Below, in pieces: positions 39,398-51,077 of a stretch of DNA of 64,000 nt. The translations under genes and the position numbers were made by a program. Each line of letters begins with the position of its first letter. Position 1 is the stretch's first letter. The stretch lies in NCBI RefSeq assembly GCF_964355755.1, contig NC_092676.1:974288-1038287 (forward strand). The letters are read 5' to 3'. The stretch comes from Antedon mediterranea (taxonomy: Eukaryota; Echinodermata; Crinoidea; Comatulida; Antedonidae). A model generated the notes under the pieces. That model saw only the letters and a program-made list of their open reading frames with translations, did not search any database and had not been told where the DNA came from.

Positions 39398-42300
39398 ATG
39401 GGTGTGAACGTATCTAGACGGCGAAATGTTCGCAGTAGGTTTTACTCCAAATCGAAATTAGCCAATTTGAACGAACTTGAGGCGTTGGCTAAACGAAGAG
39501 GAGTAGAAGTACCAAAGTGCACCATTCCTCCTAATCTTCGTGAAGAGTTATTTGAACTTGCTCAATATGATTTTCCATTTCATAACTTAGTGTTTGGAGG
39601 CGGCGGAAACAGGCTGTTCGCTTACACGGGTGCATTAGAGGTAGGCATGTGTGTGAAATATTTTTGTAGAAACTATTATGTATGGGGGTAAACATAGAGC
39701 AATGGGTACACGGTGTGAACCTGTGTAATTCATTCATTCATTCATTCATTCAATCTTTTATTTCGGAAACTCTGGTCCATAGAAAGTAAATTACATATAA
39801 ATGAAATAAATAAAATAAACAAAATTACTACTAGGCCTACTCATCTCAGGATGGCATTCCATCTGGAGAGTATCTTCGACTTAACTAAGACGTTCTTATA
39901 ATCGTTGAGATTAAAATATTTTTGCTTGCATTAAGTCTACACATCAGGCCATATATTGATATTCTTAACAATTCATAAAAAGAGGGAATTCTACATTCCG
40001 TAAACATGAGGCTGGCACTGCAATGTATAGATGGATCTATCTTTTACACTAGATTAGTTCTAAGTGAGGGTATGCATGCGGTAATGCTTTTTATTTTTAC
40101 TCTATTTTTTTTTCATGGAGAAAACAGAACCGACTTCTGCTATAAAAGTTGGGTTTTCATAATTAATTAACAATTATCTACTCTCGTTTGGTAGATATTT
40201 GCAACATTAATCTCGTTTGGTTCCGTTTAGTGTTTAGTAGGACCGACCAATATTGCGGTAGTGTTCTATGTAAACTACAGACAGACAGATATATATATAT
40301 TTAAGTATGTTTTAATAAACAGTAATTTGTACTGTATCGTGGGCAGCCATGTAAATTTTAACTTTCTATTATGTTTTGACGGTCTGTTCTTTCTGGGGAA
40401 TAATGGGATATCCCCGTTACATGTTATGTAGTTGATACGAGCATACATGTTTCCGAACTACTATTTCCGAAAAGATCAACATACAGAAATTAAGTGTTCT
40501 ATCCGTTGGTTTACGGTGAAAATTAAAATGGAAATAAATTTATGAACTATGTATGTGGAAACAAAATACTGTAACGACAGTACTTGGCTTGCTTGTGAGG
40601 TGTGAAAGTGGTGGGCTAGCCTGCGTACAATTGTACTATGAGGTGTGAAAGTGTTGGGCTAGCCTGCGTACGATTGTACTGTGAGGTGTGAAAAGTGTTG
40701 GGCTAGCTTGCGTACGATTGTACTGTGAGGTGTGAAAAGTGTTGGGCTAGCCTGCGTACGATTGTACTGTGAGGTGTGAAAAGTGTTGGGCTTGCCTGCG
40801 TACGATTGTAGCCTACTGCATGTTACGTAATATCAAGGTGCTAAGGTGTTAGGTGACCTGCACATACTATTGTACTCTTACGTAATCTATCGTCATAACA
40901 ATCCGACACTAGCTATTAAACATGCTTATTTAAAAAAACTCTGCCAGCCATGTAATGTGTACGCGTCACGGCATTTAACACCACCACTTGTCAATCGTAA
41001 ATGATACAATGGAGGAAATGACAATACGGTACAAACAATGTAGAATTATGGATAGTTAATTAGATATTATTATACAACGTCTGATTTTAAGCAATTACTT
41101 TAAATTTTGTTTTAACTGGGATAATGTTTAATTGCGATGTACAGTATTCATTTTTAAAAATTCTATTTTTATTAAATGTAAAATTAGGAAGATATAAAAT
41201 TGCACATAAAACATTTTTTTCAGTTCAAATATATTATATATATCCTTTGTACAGGATGGGATTGGTAGTTAGACCTCGGTTAAAATAACACCACACACTT
41301 GACAATTGTTTGATGTTAGTAATTCTTTCGGTATCTTATTTTAAATACAATTGTTATTTTAACCACATCCATTAGGTTTATAGAAAACCACAAGCTATAT
41401 GTATATAATTTGTTTGAAATTAAAAGCATAATGTTTATATTTTTCATAGGTTTTACATGAAGTAGGAATTTTGGACCAATGTACTCGCTACGCAGGGACA
41501 AGTCTAGGCGCCCTGACAGCGTGTTTTGCCGCGCTCGGAATCCCCCCAAGACACATCATCGTGGAGGTAGAAAAGGTCCGCAAAGATGTCCAGAGCATGC
41601 TGTTGGGTGCGTATAGAAATTAATTTGTGAAAATTAGTTTAGTAAAGTTAGAATAATGTGACTTCAACTTGAAAAGGTGCGTCAAAGTAGGCCTAATAAG
41701 AGAAGTTGGTCCCGACTCTTGATAATTTCGACAAAAAGGTTTGGTTAGAAATGACTAATATATTTCTTTCAGTAGACACTTATAAGATATATCCGGGTAT
41801 TCTTTTCTTCTTTTTTTGACGATTAACCTTGGTTTTTGAATAGCAACAAATAACACATTTGTGTTAATCTCTAACGGATTTGACGAATTTATTTGCAATA
41901 GTTTTTATTGGTCCGTAACACACTACAGTATTAGCAGGTATTGGTATTAGAAATAACAACTCCCTGGTATTAGTATTAATATTAATACAATACAGAAAAG
42001 ATGGCTCAGATAAGACGGATTTGCATTAATAATAATTTAAAAAAATCGGCCATTTTAGTTTCTGTTTTAGTATCACGTTTTACTGTGCCGATATTTATCT
42101 GTGCCGATATTTATCTGTGCCGATATTTATCTGTGCCGATATTTGCTGTGCTGGTGTTTATCTGTGCCGATATTTGCTGTGCTGGTATTTATCTGTGTCA
42201 GTATTTATCTGTGCCGATTTACTGTGTCGGTATTTATACTGTGTCGGTATTTATACTGTGTCGGTATTTATACTGTGTCGGTATTTATACTGTGTCGATA

Positions 42301-45300
42301 TTTATACTGTGATGATATTTATATCTGTGTCGATATTTATATCTGTGCCGATATTTATACTGTGTCGATATTTATACTGTGTCGGTATACACTGTGTCGG
42401 TATTTACTGTGTCGGTATTTACTGTGCCGGTATTTACTGTGCCGATATTTATATCTGTGCCGATATTTATATCTGTGCCGATATTTATATCTGTGCCGAT
42501 ATTTACCGTTTCTCGTATTCCAATTCGACCTGTTTACGTCGTGCACAACAGATTTTTGTTTCCTTTCCGATATTCTCAAAATCGTATTTCCCAGCAAGGC
42601 CGTATTTCTGTCTATTTGTTTGCATTGTACAGTATAACCAAATATTTAAATTTCAATATTGATAAAAACTAAACATAAATCTGCTCTAAATTCGTTTAAT
42701 TTACATAGACGCTAAGTTTGGATTGCTAAGTTTGTTACCGAATATTAAACGTTCGTTTGGATGGCATCCAGCCACAGCATATCAAGAGTGGTTAGAGGTG
42801 AACCTAGAGGATTATGCCGGCTCCAGGAATATCACATTCAGAGAGGTATTAAACAATACAATCATTCGATCACCTTACACGTCACGCACGGAGGACGCCT
42901 CCACTATATTTATTGTGATTTACTTTCAACGGGAAGCAAGAGTGTATGGAGTGGTATTGTTGGAAGTGTTTGCCTTCCATAAATTACATTGTTTACTTTT
43001 GACGGCGTATGCCTTCCATACATTCATTTGTCTACTTATTATTGTGTGCCTTCCATGCATTTCATTATCAACTTATTTATTTTTGATGACATAATTGTCC
43101 ACTTGACGGTGTTTGCCTTTCGTACATAATTTTGTTATGATGTTTGCCTTTCATTTATTTCACAATTGTCTAATTATATGATAATATTACCGTTTTAATT
43201 TAGTTCTACGAGCGAACAGGAAAAGAGCTATGCACGGTTGCTACCAATCTAAACCAAATGTCTGCCGAATATTGCCACGTAAAAACCACGCCTGACATGC
43301 CTGTCATCTTAGCATTACGAATGTCCATGTCCTTACCAGGTATGATACGCTATTAAGGCTTTATTATTTTGTTTAGATTACCAAAAGTTAAATGGTAACA
43401 ATATGAGCTGATTTAGAGATCGGAAATAGAAGTAAACGAATATACCAACCCATAAAAAAGGGACAAAAAAAAAAGAAACAATGTTAATCAATCAATCAAT
43501 GTGCACAGTACGTTTTGCTTAATTAATTAGGCCTATTGTAATTTGTAACTGAATCGAAAGTTTAAATTTTGACTGAAAATATTCTTGTTTGATTACTTCA
43601 AAAGATGATTGTAGATCGAAGTTCTTCTTTTGAATTTTATCCAAAGGGGATTTAATTTAAGCTATTAATAGTAGTACTATAGACTATAGTAGACCACAAT
43701 ATGGAACTTTGCCAATACTGATGAAGCACTATGACAATTAAACATTATATCTTCTTTTGTTTCCAGTTTTACTTGGAGCTGTGAAATATAAGCTCCGTGA
43801 CACGGAAGACGTGTTCGTAGATGGCGGTATACTCTGCAATTTCCCAATACATGTCTACGACGGTAAGTAGGTAGGAGTCAGCGCGGTCAAAACGATCAAA
43901 CGATAAACTTCATTGTGTCTGCCACCGTGTATGTAGCACGATTTTATACAAATGAATGTTTATGAGTGTAATGGTACAAATAATGGCATGAGGTGAATAA
44001 TGAAAGGTTATATTTCAACGAGGTGCGAGCCGAGTTAAAATAATAACCTTTCATCAATCACAATCGTCCAATCAAATGACAGGAATTTATTTAGGTGTTA
44101 TATAAAACGCTTTAGACGCAATCGATTGCTTAGAACGCCATTTAATTGGTCCTGTTTTTGCTGGCTACCAACAAGGTCATTTATTTACACTGTTTAACTG
44201 TTTATTTTTAATACCATGTGCCCACCAGTTGCGGAGAATCATTAGGCAGAATTGAAATAAATAAATAATAATGTTATGTTTCAGGTTGGTGGTTATCGAT
44301 GGCACCGGAAGATAATTACTTCAGACGGCTTCGACCCGTTTCAGAAGTACCTCGTCTTTTTGAAACGAACAACCGATTTAAACCTACAAATAACGAAACG
44401 CTTGGTGTGTGTTTGGTAAGAAACTTAACCAATTTATTGATATAAAAACTACAGTCTAACAAGAACGTAAGCGTAACGTAAGTGATTAATGACCAATCAC
44501 AAGTGATGGATTATCCGAACTGTCGCTTGTCATTGGTCAACTCGATTACGTTGCATAAATTCGTTACATCTCTAGTGAGAACCAGGATTAACGGAAAGCA
44601 GGCCTAGCATGATGCATTGATAATATAACATTAACACTGTACTTTCGTACAACGATAACTAATGGAACGTCTATGTTTGCACATTATTTAGTACACAGCA
44701 GACGAATCAAGTCTCATGCAACTTTACTTCAAGCAACGGTATAATGGAAACATGGCGGAAATCCCAAACACAAAACTAGCAAGGTAATTTCATTATGTGA
44801 AGATTATTCAAATGTATTAAATCATAAAATCAATTCAACAATATTTCAATAATTTGACAAAGAAAAGAATTCGATTCATCTTAACGTATGTGACGACACG
44901 CAGAGAAAACGGAATCGACGCGTAAAAATCATCTACCACCAATGAGTGAGTGTGGCCAAGCGGTTAAGACAGTGGAACCGTAATACCCTGCAACCGTAAT
45001 ACCCTGCAACCGTAATACCCTGCAACCGTAATACCCTGCAACCGTAATACCCTGCCATATTAACATCGGCAAGGGTTCGAGTCTCACTCGCTCCATGGTA
45101 TTCTTGGATAAGGACTATAAACCGAATTCAGTGTACACATCTGGATGATGTGCACTTTGAAGAACCTAATACATCTTTTTAGACGATTAGGGAGTTACCT
45201 TGGTGTACTAGTATACACACAGCCACGGTCATAACTCATCAAGAGGGCCCCTTGATATGCCAGCATACGCTGTTTAGGGTCACCCTCTATAAATAAGGTG

Positions 45301-48043
45301 AAATAAAATATAAAATAAATAAATGAATACTGGGTTGCACGCGGTTAAATCTACAATAATTTACACCTAATAATTTTGATTATATTCCTAATATTGTAGG
45401 AAAAGGAGAAAGACTGTCCAAGACGCACTTGATGAGAATACCGTTAGCACGAAACTAATATCAACGTTCAGCCGCTTCTTTGACCTCTTGGAAGAACACG
45501 ACGTGGACAATAGTGGAACGCTCGACTTTAAAGAGTTTAAAAACCTTATCAAACAGGTAACATGCTAGCCGATTTCTTAATAATATTATTGCTAAAAAGA
45601 GAATATTTTGGCACAAATGGCGTTTCATACGTGCTAGAATCTAGTTTACTGACGAAAAGCCGATTTGGTGAATACAGTACATAAGACATTAAAGGCAATA
45701 AGACTTGGAGCAAGTTTTTATTTATTTTATTTTATTTATTAAATACTAAAATGGAGTTGTTTAGTACATTCTGTTTAATACATTCTGTTTAATCTGTTTG
45801 AATGCATTTTATATAAATATACTTAATTGCCAAAAAGAAAATCAAGGACCTATAAAGAATCTTTTATAACAAAATATTAGTTTGAGGTCAGTCAATTTGA
45901 AAATAAAGATTATATCCGTAAGACTAGTAATACTAGTTATTTGTTATGCTTTGTATGGAATCAGTTTCAAGGCTGAATACCAAGCACTCGCCATTGTGCC
46001 CTCTAGTACAGTCCCACCTTTCCAAAGGTCTACGGTCAAAGAAATTATTTTTGTTTACAGAACAAAGACAAGTTTACGGATGAAGACTTTGAAACTTTGT
46101 TTGGTAAAGGAAGTGACGTCAACACCGTATTTGAGCGATTGGACGAAGACGGTAATGGAACCGTAAGTAATCTTCAACAGTAATAGTTCGATAGGTAATA
46201 ATTTATGAAAATAAACACACGCTCAAAACATTTCCGTTGAGCAGCTACTTCTTTCCCTTTTCAATCCATGTGTCACTGAGCACCTTAGTCAGTGTTTTAT
46301 AAATTCTTTTCATATTACCAGTAAATTCAGCCTGTAAACAGTGGCGTAACGCAGAGACGTGAGACCCATGGTTTAGGGACCCTTCCTCCTTTCTGACGTT
46401 TTTAGCCTTAAGACATGTTTTAATGCCTGTTTTCTTCCTCTGGGACCTGCTCAGGGGCCCCCATAAGCACATGGGCCCCTGTGTTCAGTCAGTGAGCGCT
46501 TATAGCCGTTACGCCATTGCCTGTCAAACAATATCACATGGATGATACGTCGTGTAGTTTTTGTAATTTTATTTCTATCATCTTGTTCAGGTTGACACAT
46601 TAGAGTTGCTGCGGTATGGCGAGTCGAAAGGTCTTCATCTGACGGCACGTTTCCTAGGTTACGACCGACAAGAGATCAATTCATTTAAAGACTACGTAGT
46701 TTCGCTTCAAAACAGTGTATTCAATCATGCGATGAGGGAGTTTGTCAGTGTAAGTTGAAATACGTCACTATCCCGTCACCGTCCGCACTGTCGTATAATT
46801 TACGATGTGTGATAAATGCATTTTTTAAAAAATAATAGTAATGTCCCCAACGGCGCCCCGTATTATATATAGTTGCCCACTACTTGCGTGTGAAATAAAG
46901 CGCGCAGAGCATACTTTATTATTTCTGAGCATGTTATTGTAGCGATTGGATCCGAAGATGCGCGGAAACCGTAACAACATAATAACGGGAACGGTAAAGC
47001 ACTATGCACTGCGTGGTTCGGAAATCTTTAGGGCACTTTGAGAACCGTGCATTAGCGTATGATTACATAATATTCGCATCCGGATCTGATATTTTCTCCA
47101 CTTGTGTTGCTAGGAGGATGATTATGAGCGAACAATAGGGGTAGATTCTCACTACATTCGAGGCACTGACTTCAAGATCGAAAAAGAAGACCGCGACTTT
47201 TTGTTTGAGGTAAGTTTTCTTCATATCGTCATTATATTTATTTAGTTATTTTTTATATATTTTAACAATATTTTACGAGGGTGGTCCATCCAGCCGAAGC
47301 TGATCATTATAGGGACCCTCACAAAAATACAATATGACGAGACATAAATATGAAACAATACAATATAAGTAATAATAGCGACCTCTCGTTTTCACGTCGC
47401 ACCATTCGACAACGTAGCTTTCAAGTTGAAGAGCCATTCCGTGCATACTCGGAATAAATTTGTGTCGACGTAACGGCTGCTTTTCGATTGTCGCGCCGTC
47501 AAAACGAAAGGTTACTTTCTTCTATTCATTTCTATTGTACAAAATAAATTTTCCTGTGGTAGAAAGATTCCGGTAGTAATAATTGGTAATTTTAAGAACC
47601 GCAAGTACTTCCCTGCTAAAGAAAACATTCAGTCACATTTAGGCATACCCACTTCCTTTTCTAAGAAAATTATTTTTTACCGCAAGTCTTTTCATAAAAA
47701 TAATATTCTATTACCTTGAATATATCATGGTGAGTAGCCATATGTTATATAATTAATAAAGGAAATTCAGTTCTTTGAAAATTAAAATTAATAATAGAAA
47801 TGAATATGTTTTTCTTTGTTTTAACAGCAAGGGTATAGAGCAACCATCGCTTATCTCTCGGAATACGTTCGAAAACATAATCCTCCAAAGAAACCAGAAT
47901 TTCAGGATAAAGAGTTCATTGATGAAACAGGAAATGCCGCCGAGTCGAATGGCGATCGGCGGTCAAGGATCAAGTCCGAGACATCGGTACAGATAAACCT
48001 GGACGCTATCATATGCGAAACCACCGATACTACGCCGTTATAA
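39398..48043 (+). CDS. Patatin-like phospholipase with inserted EF-hand pair (gene D)
   Basis: Twelve exons: 39398-39640, 41450-41606, 42709-42845, 43204-43339, 43767-43862, 44285-44415, 44692-44783, 45400-45556, 46061-46162, 46591-46749, 47114-47209, 47828-48043 (TAA 48041-48043), giving 573 aa. Intron positions and phases equal those of gene A; only exons 8 and 12 differ in length. The N-terminus MGVNVSRRR fits myristoylation plus a basic patch. Catalytic features: GGGGNR loop (about 67-72), GTSLG with Ser99, DGG with Asp243. EF-hand loops: 365-376 (DVDNSGTLDFKE) and 411-422 (DEDGNGTVDTLE), both canonical with Glu at position 12. The patatin-type tail (RTIGVDS..GTDF..DRDFLFEQGYRA) follows. 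The last exon ends acidic/polar rather than in the basic tail of gene A. Predicted role: Ca2+-responsive membrane-associated acyl hydrolase; substrate unknown. AATAAA occurs at 48541. Confidence 0.92.
40596..40810. repeat. 43-44-bp minisatellite, five units (intron 1 of gene D)
   Basis: Five units beginning TGAGGTGTGAAA(A)GTGTTG, then GGCTAGCCTGCGTACGATTG and TACTG. They differ by single bases and one A insertion. Confidence 0.9.
42088..42505. repeat. 16-17-bp minisatellite (intron 2 of gene D)
   Basis: About 25 degenerate units of CTGTGYCGATATTTAT / CTGTGTCGGTATTTATA, ending 200 bp before exon 3. It creates overlapping spurious frames in several phases on both strands, which should not be read as genes. 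Confidence 0.9.
44455..44595. mobile_element. MITE family R copy (intron 6 of gene D)
   Basis: Text such as AACGTAAGCGTAACGTAAGT, TGACCAATCACAAG and TCATTGGTCAACTCG with a TAGTGAGAACCAGG end matches the family R copies in gene A introns. Confidence 0.55.
44943..45320 (+). mobile_element. tRNA-derived SINE with a repeat-expanded anticodon arm
   Basis: The head has A-box-like GTGGCCAAGCGGTTAAGACA (Leu/Ser-tRNA-like) and B-box GGGTTCGAGTCTC at about 45072. The terminal stem pairs poorly and no anticodon arm can be drawn, because the region between boxes holds five copies of a 16-bp repeat CCGTAATACCCTGCAA (about 44987-45056). The body runs through TTGGATAAGGACTATAAACC and ends with AAATAAGGTGAAATAAAATA. 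It is a SINE, not a working tRNA gene. It lies in intron 7 of gene D. Confidence 0.75.
46339..46519. mobile_element. hAT-like MITE, family W, copy 2
   Basis: CAGTGGCGTAACGC at the left and GCCGTTACGCCATTG at the right are inverted. The flanks CCTGTAAA (46331-46338) and CCTGTCAA (46520-46527) match at seven of eight bases, an 8-bp target duplication as in hAT elements. The interior matches 11442-11616 in opposite orientation. It lies in intron 9 of gene D. Confidence 0.72.
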
Positions 48044-50135
48044 AAAGATCGCACAAATACAACTTACAGAAATGAAGCTATTTATTGCCATCGTAGGCCT
48101 ATACTGCCGGTCAGCTATATTCATATAGTATAATGGATGCCCCTATTTAATATTTATCTCTTTTCCATATTTATTAGTTTTATTAAGTACACTGTTCTTA
48201 GACACGGTAACATTTATATACATTCCTTTGTTTAATTCACGTTAAATGGTTGCACACGCTTGTTGCTCCTCAATCATGTCCTACACAGTTTCTATTCATC
48301 CTATCTTTTTCGTTATTCCATAATACATTCCTATTTTATACCTAGCTTAGGGTTTCCTTTTCAGTCTGGTTACAGGTACACTGGTAATTTAGCTTTAATT
48401 CACTATGTATAACTAGAAGCATTACTACATGTAACGAGATGTATAATTACTCGCTTTTTAATGAACATATCGTGTATGTACGATCGACATCTGTCATAAA
48501 TTTACAGAGGGCGGTACACTGGTTTTAATGAACATTCCAAAATAAAATAGGAGTCGTGGAAATGTGCTTGTGATTATGTGTGCGCGCAAAATTGTCGATA
48601 ATAGCACAAACCAAATAATTTTACATTATACAGATGGTTGTTTTATTTTTTAAATTACTAAATTTACGTATTTTTGTAGATATTGTATGTCATGTGATAG
48701 CCTAGATTTAGACGACTTTTATTGTTAATAAATTAAATACAAATATCATTTGATTTTGCTACTAGTTCTTGTGCGGTACAACAGTGTCAATATTTCTGGC
48801 TCCTGGCTAATTTGAAAGAAACGTGAAGTGAAATACAGTATTTGAATTGTCACGTCTAGATCCAATGGTGTTTAAACTTCTTTATTATTTTAAAATTGTG
48901 GATCGTCACTTATTTGACCTACAGGGTAATAGTGGTAATTAATGAACTATAAAACCAAACCAAAGCAAAGGTTTGTAATAATAATTGTGAGATTATCACA
49001 GCGTACGTGAGATATCACGCACACTTTAAGCGTGCGTAAGATCACGCATACTTTAAGCGTGCGTTAGTTTACGCACATTTAACACACCCGTTGATAAGCA
49101 CATTAAACAACTATTTGTCGCTTCAGCTACACTGCTTTATGATAATAAAAGATAACATAATTTGTCAACATCGCTTCAACGCTACAGTATAACAGCTACC
49201 GTGTTTATTAACTGATCTGGAAAATGTTGAATGTCATCATTAAAAACTGCTTATAACGCTGTATTGGTCTGGGGAATAGATTATGAGATGAATAGAAATT
49301 ACTATAGCAATCTGACATTTAGGATAAATGTCCCATCTCATGATAATGCTATACGTAGCAGATGTTAAGTATTGTATTTCTATAAATTTATAATATTTTA
49401 ATAATCACTAACAATAGCATATTATTAAAAAAAAACAATTGGTGGTCGCGTCACTAATAGGCATTTTTGTGGGGTTTTCCATAATTCGACGGGAGATATT
49501 ATTTCTGCTGTATGTAGTGATATTCAACCAGAAACTTTATAAATTATTACGGTTTTTCATCCGAATCCATAATTGTACAAAACGACATGCATTAATATAT
49601 TAAACCATTGCGAGTGAGTTTTTAACGTGGGTTGTGCTTAAGACCATGCATCAGGGTTTATTTTCGGCATGTTAGTCCTGGCTTTATAATAATCGTTTAA
49701 GAGCTAAATCCGGTAATACTATAAATCGTTTTGTATGTATTGTTCCACGTGTAATTATACGATCAATATCTAACTTGAATCTGAACAAAATCTCAATGTC
49801 TGTGACGTTTCAATAACTTTATTCAAATATATTTTATTACCATAAATCCACAATAATAGCTTGTTTGTATTGAAGTCATTTGGTAATTAAAGACGTTCAC
49901 ATAAATTTTATATCGTTTTGTCACATTCCGCACGTCATACTGGGTATTAATTGCCTTTTGGACCTAAAACTAAAACAATATCTAGAACCACATTGTAAAT
50001 ACAGCACAGATATTTTGTATACATCCGTACTTGCCCACTCAAATACATGTATGGGTAAAATGTACAGCATGGCTTTGTGAACAATTACAAACGTTGGGAC
50101 TGGGGCGAAAAATATGAGGTGAATTCACTGTCGTT
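48044..50135. other. Region downstream of gene D
   Basis: Holds the likely 3'UTR of gene D (AATAAA at 48541-48546) and then AT-rich sequence without a supported gene. A short palindromic patch at about 48998-49080 repeats AGATCACGCA and TTTAAGCGTGCGT. Confidence 0.45.
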
Positions 50136-50520
50136 AACGTCGCGTCGTTTACGCGTGCGCACAAAAGACGTACATTATGAGAAGGGGCAAGTGTACGGGA
50201 AACAAGCAAGTAAACAATATAAAGTTTACGAGTGCGTGCACAAAACCCGTACATAAAGCTTGCTTGTAACCAATCACAAGCGGATAAATTGTTCAAACTG
50301 TCGTGTGTCACTGGTCAACTCGCTTGCGCTGCTCCTACGTCCTTGCGTTGCGTCCTAATGCAAACCAAGAGAGGATAAAATGCGTGTGCACAAAACCCGT
50401 ACATATGAATGAAGTGACATAATGTTTACGCGTGCGCATAAAAGTCGTACATAATATGAATGAAGTGACATAAAGTTTACGTGTGCGCATAAAAGCCGTA
50501 CATTTGAATGCTGGTGTGTC
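50136..50520. repeat. Degenerate repeat of GTTTACGCGTGCGCA-type units with MITE R and LINE-tail pieces
   Basis: GTTTACGCGTGCGCACAAAA or close variants followed by CCGTACAT occur about five times (near 50147, 50224, 50383, 50426, 50478), some with a shared GAATGAAGTGACATAA. A family R MITE piece is at about 50240-50370. The tail text GTGTACGGGAAACAAG at 50191 is also at the end of the LINE fragment near 18550. Confidence 0.6.
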
Positions 50521-51077
50521 TGATTACGTAATCTATTCATCAGACATTATATAGAATATTGTTACCTAACTTACACATCATTTTAATTAAATATACTATA
50601 CTGCTCTATAATTATTTACAATGTTAAAATAAATATTTAAAATATCATTATACACATTCATACAAGTAAAAATGTTTCTTACATACGAATAATGTAGGAC
50701 TATTTTACATATACGACGTAGCATCAGCCACGCAACTGACGATAGTGATATATTAGCAGCCCATAGCTTAAAGCAACACACTCTACAGATACGTAGGCTA
50801 CATGTTGTCATTTGCAAATGCCAAAAAGAAAATTAAATACGCAGTGTGTGTTTTTACCATAGTAAGTGACAATAGGTGAACCGTGTTGTTAGGTAATGAA
50901 TTTGTGAATGTAAGTAGGTATATATTGTTTCACTTTGGCCATTTAGCAGCATAAATTGCCCATTATACATTGACCTACATACGGTTATATTACTCAAGTA
51001 TTCCAGTGTCCAACAGATAAATGTCCATATATATTCGGTATGTGTCCATATTCCAAGTCGCACCTTCTAGTGTGCTG

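Noticed and set aside
42001-42672. Overlapping 97-181-codon frames on both strands
   Set aside because: Generated by the 16-17-bp minisatellite in intron 2 of gene D; frames overlap in all phases.
44943-45095. Functional Leu/Ser tRNA gene
   Set aside because: A and B boxes are present but the terminal and T stems pair poorly and a 16-bp repeat replaces the anticodon arm; a SINE body follows.
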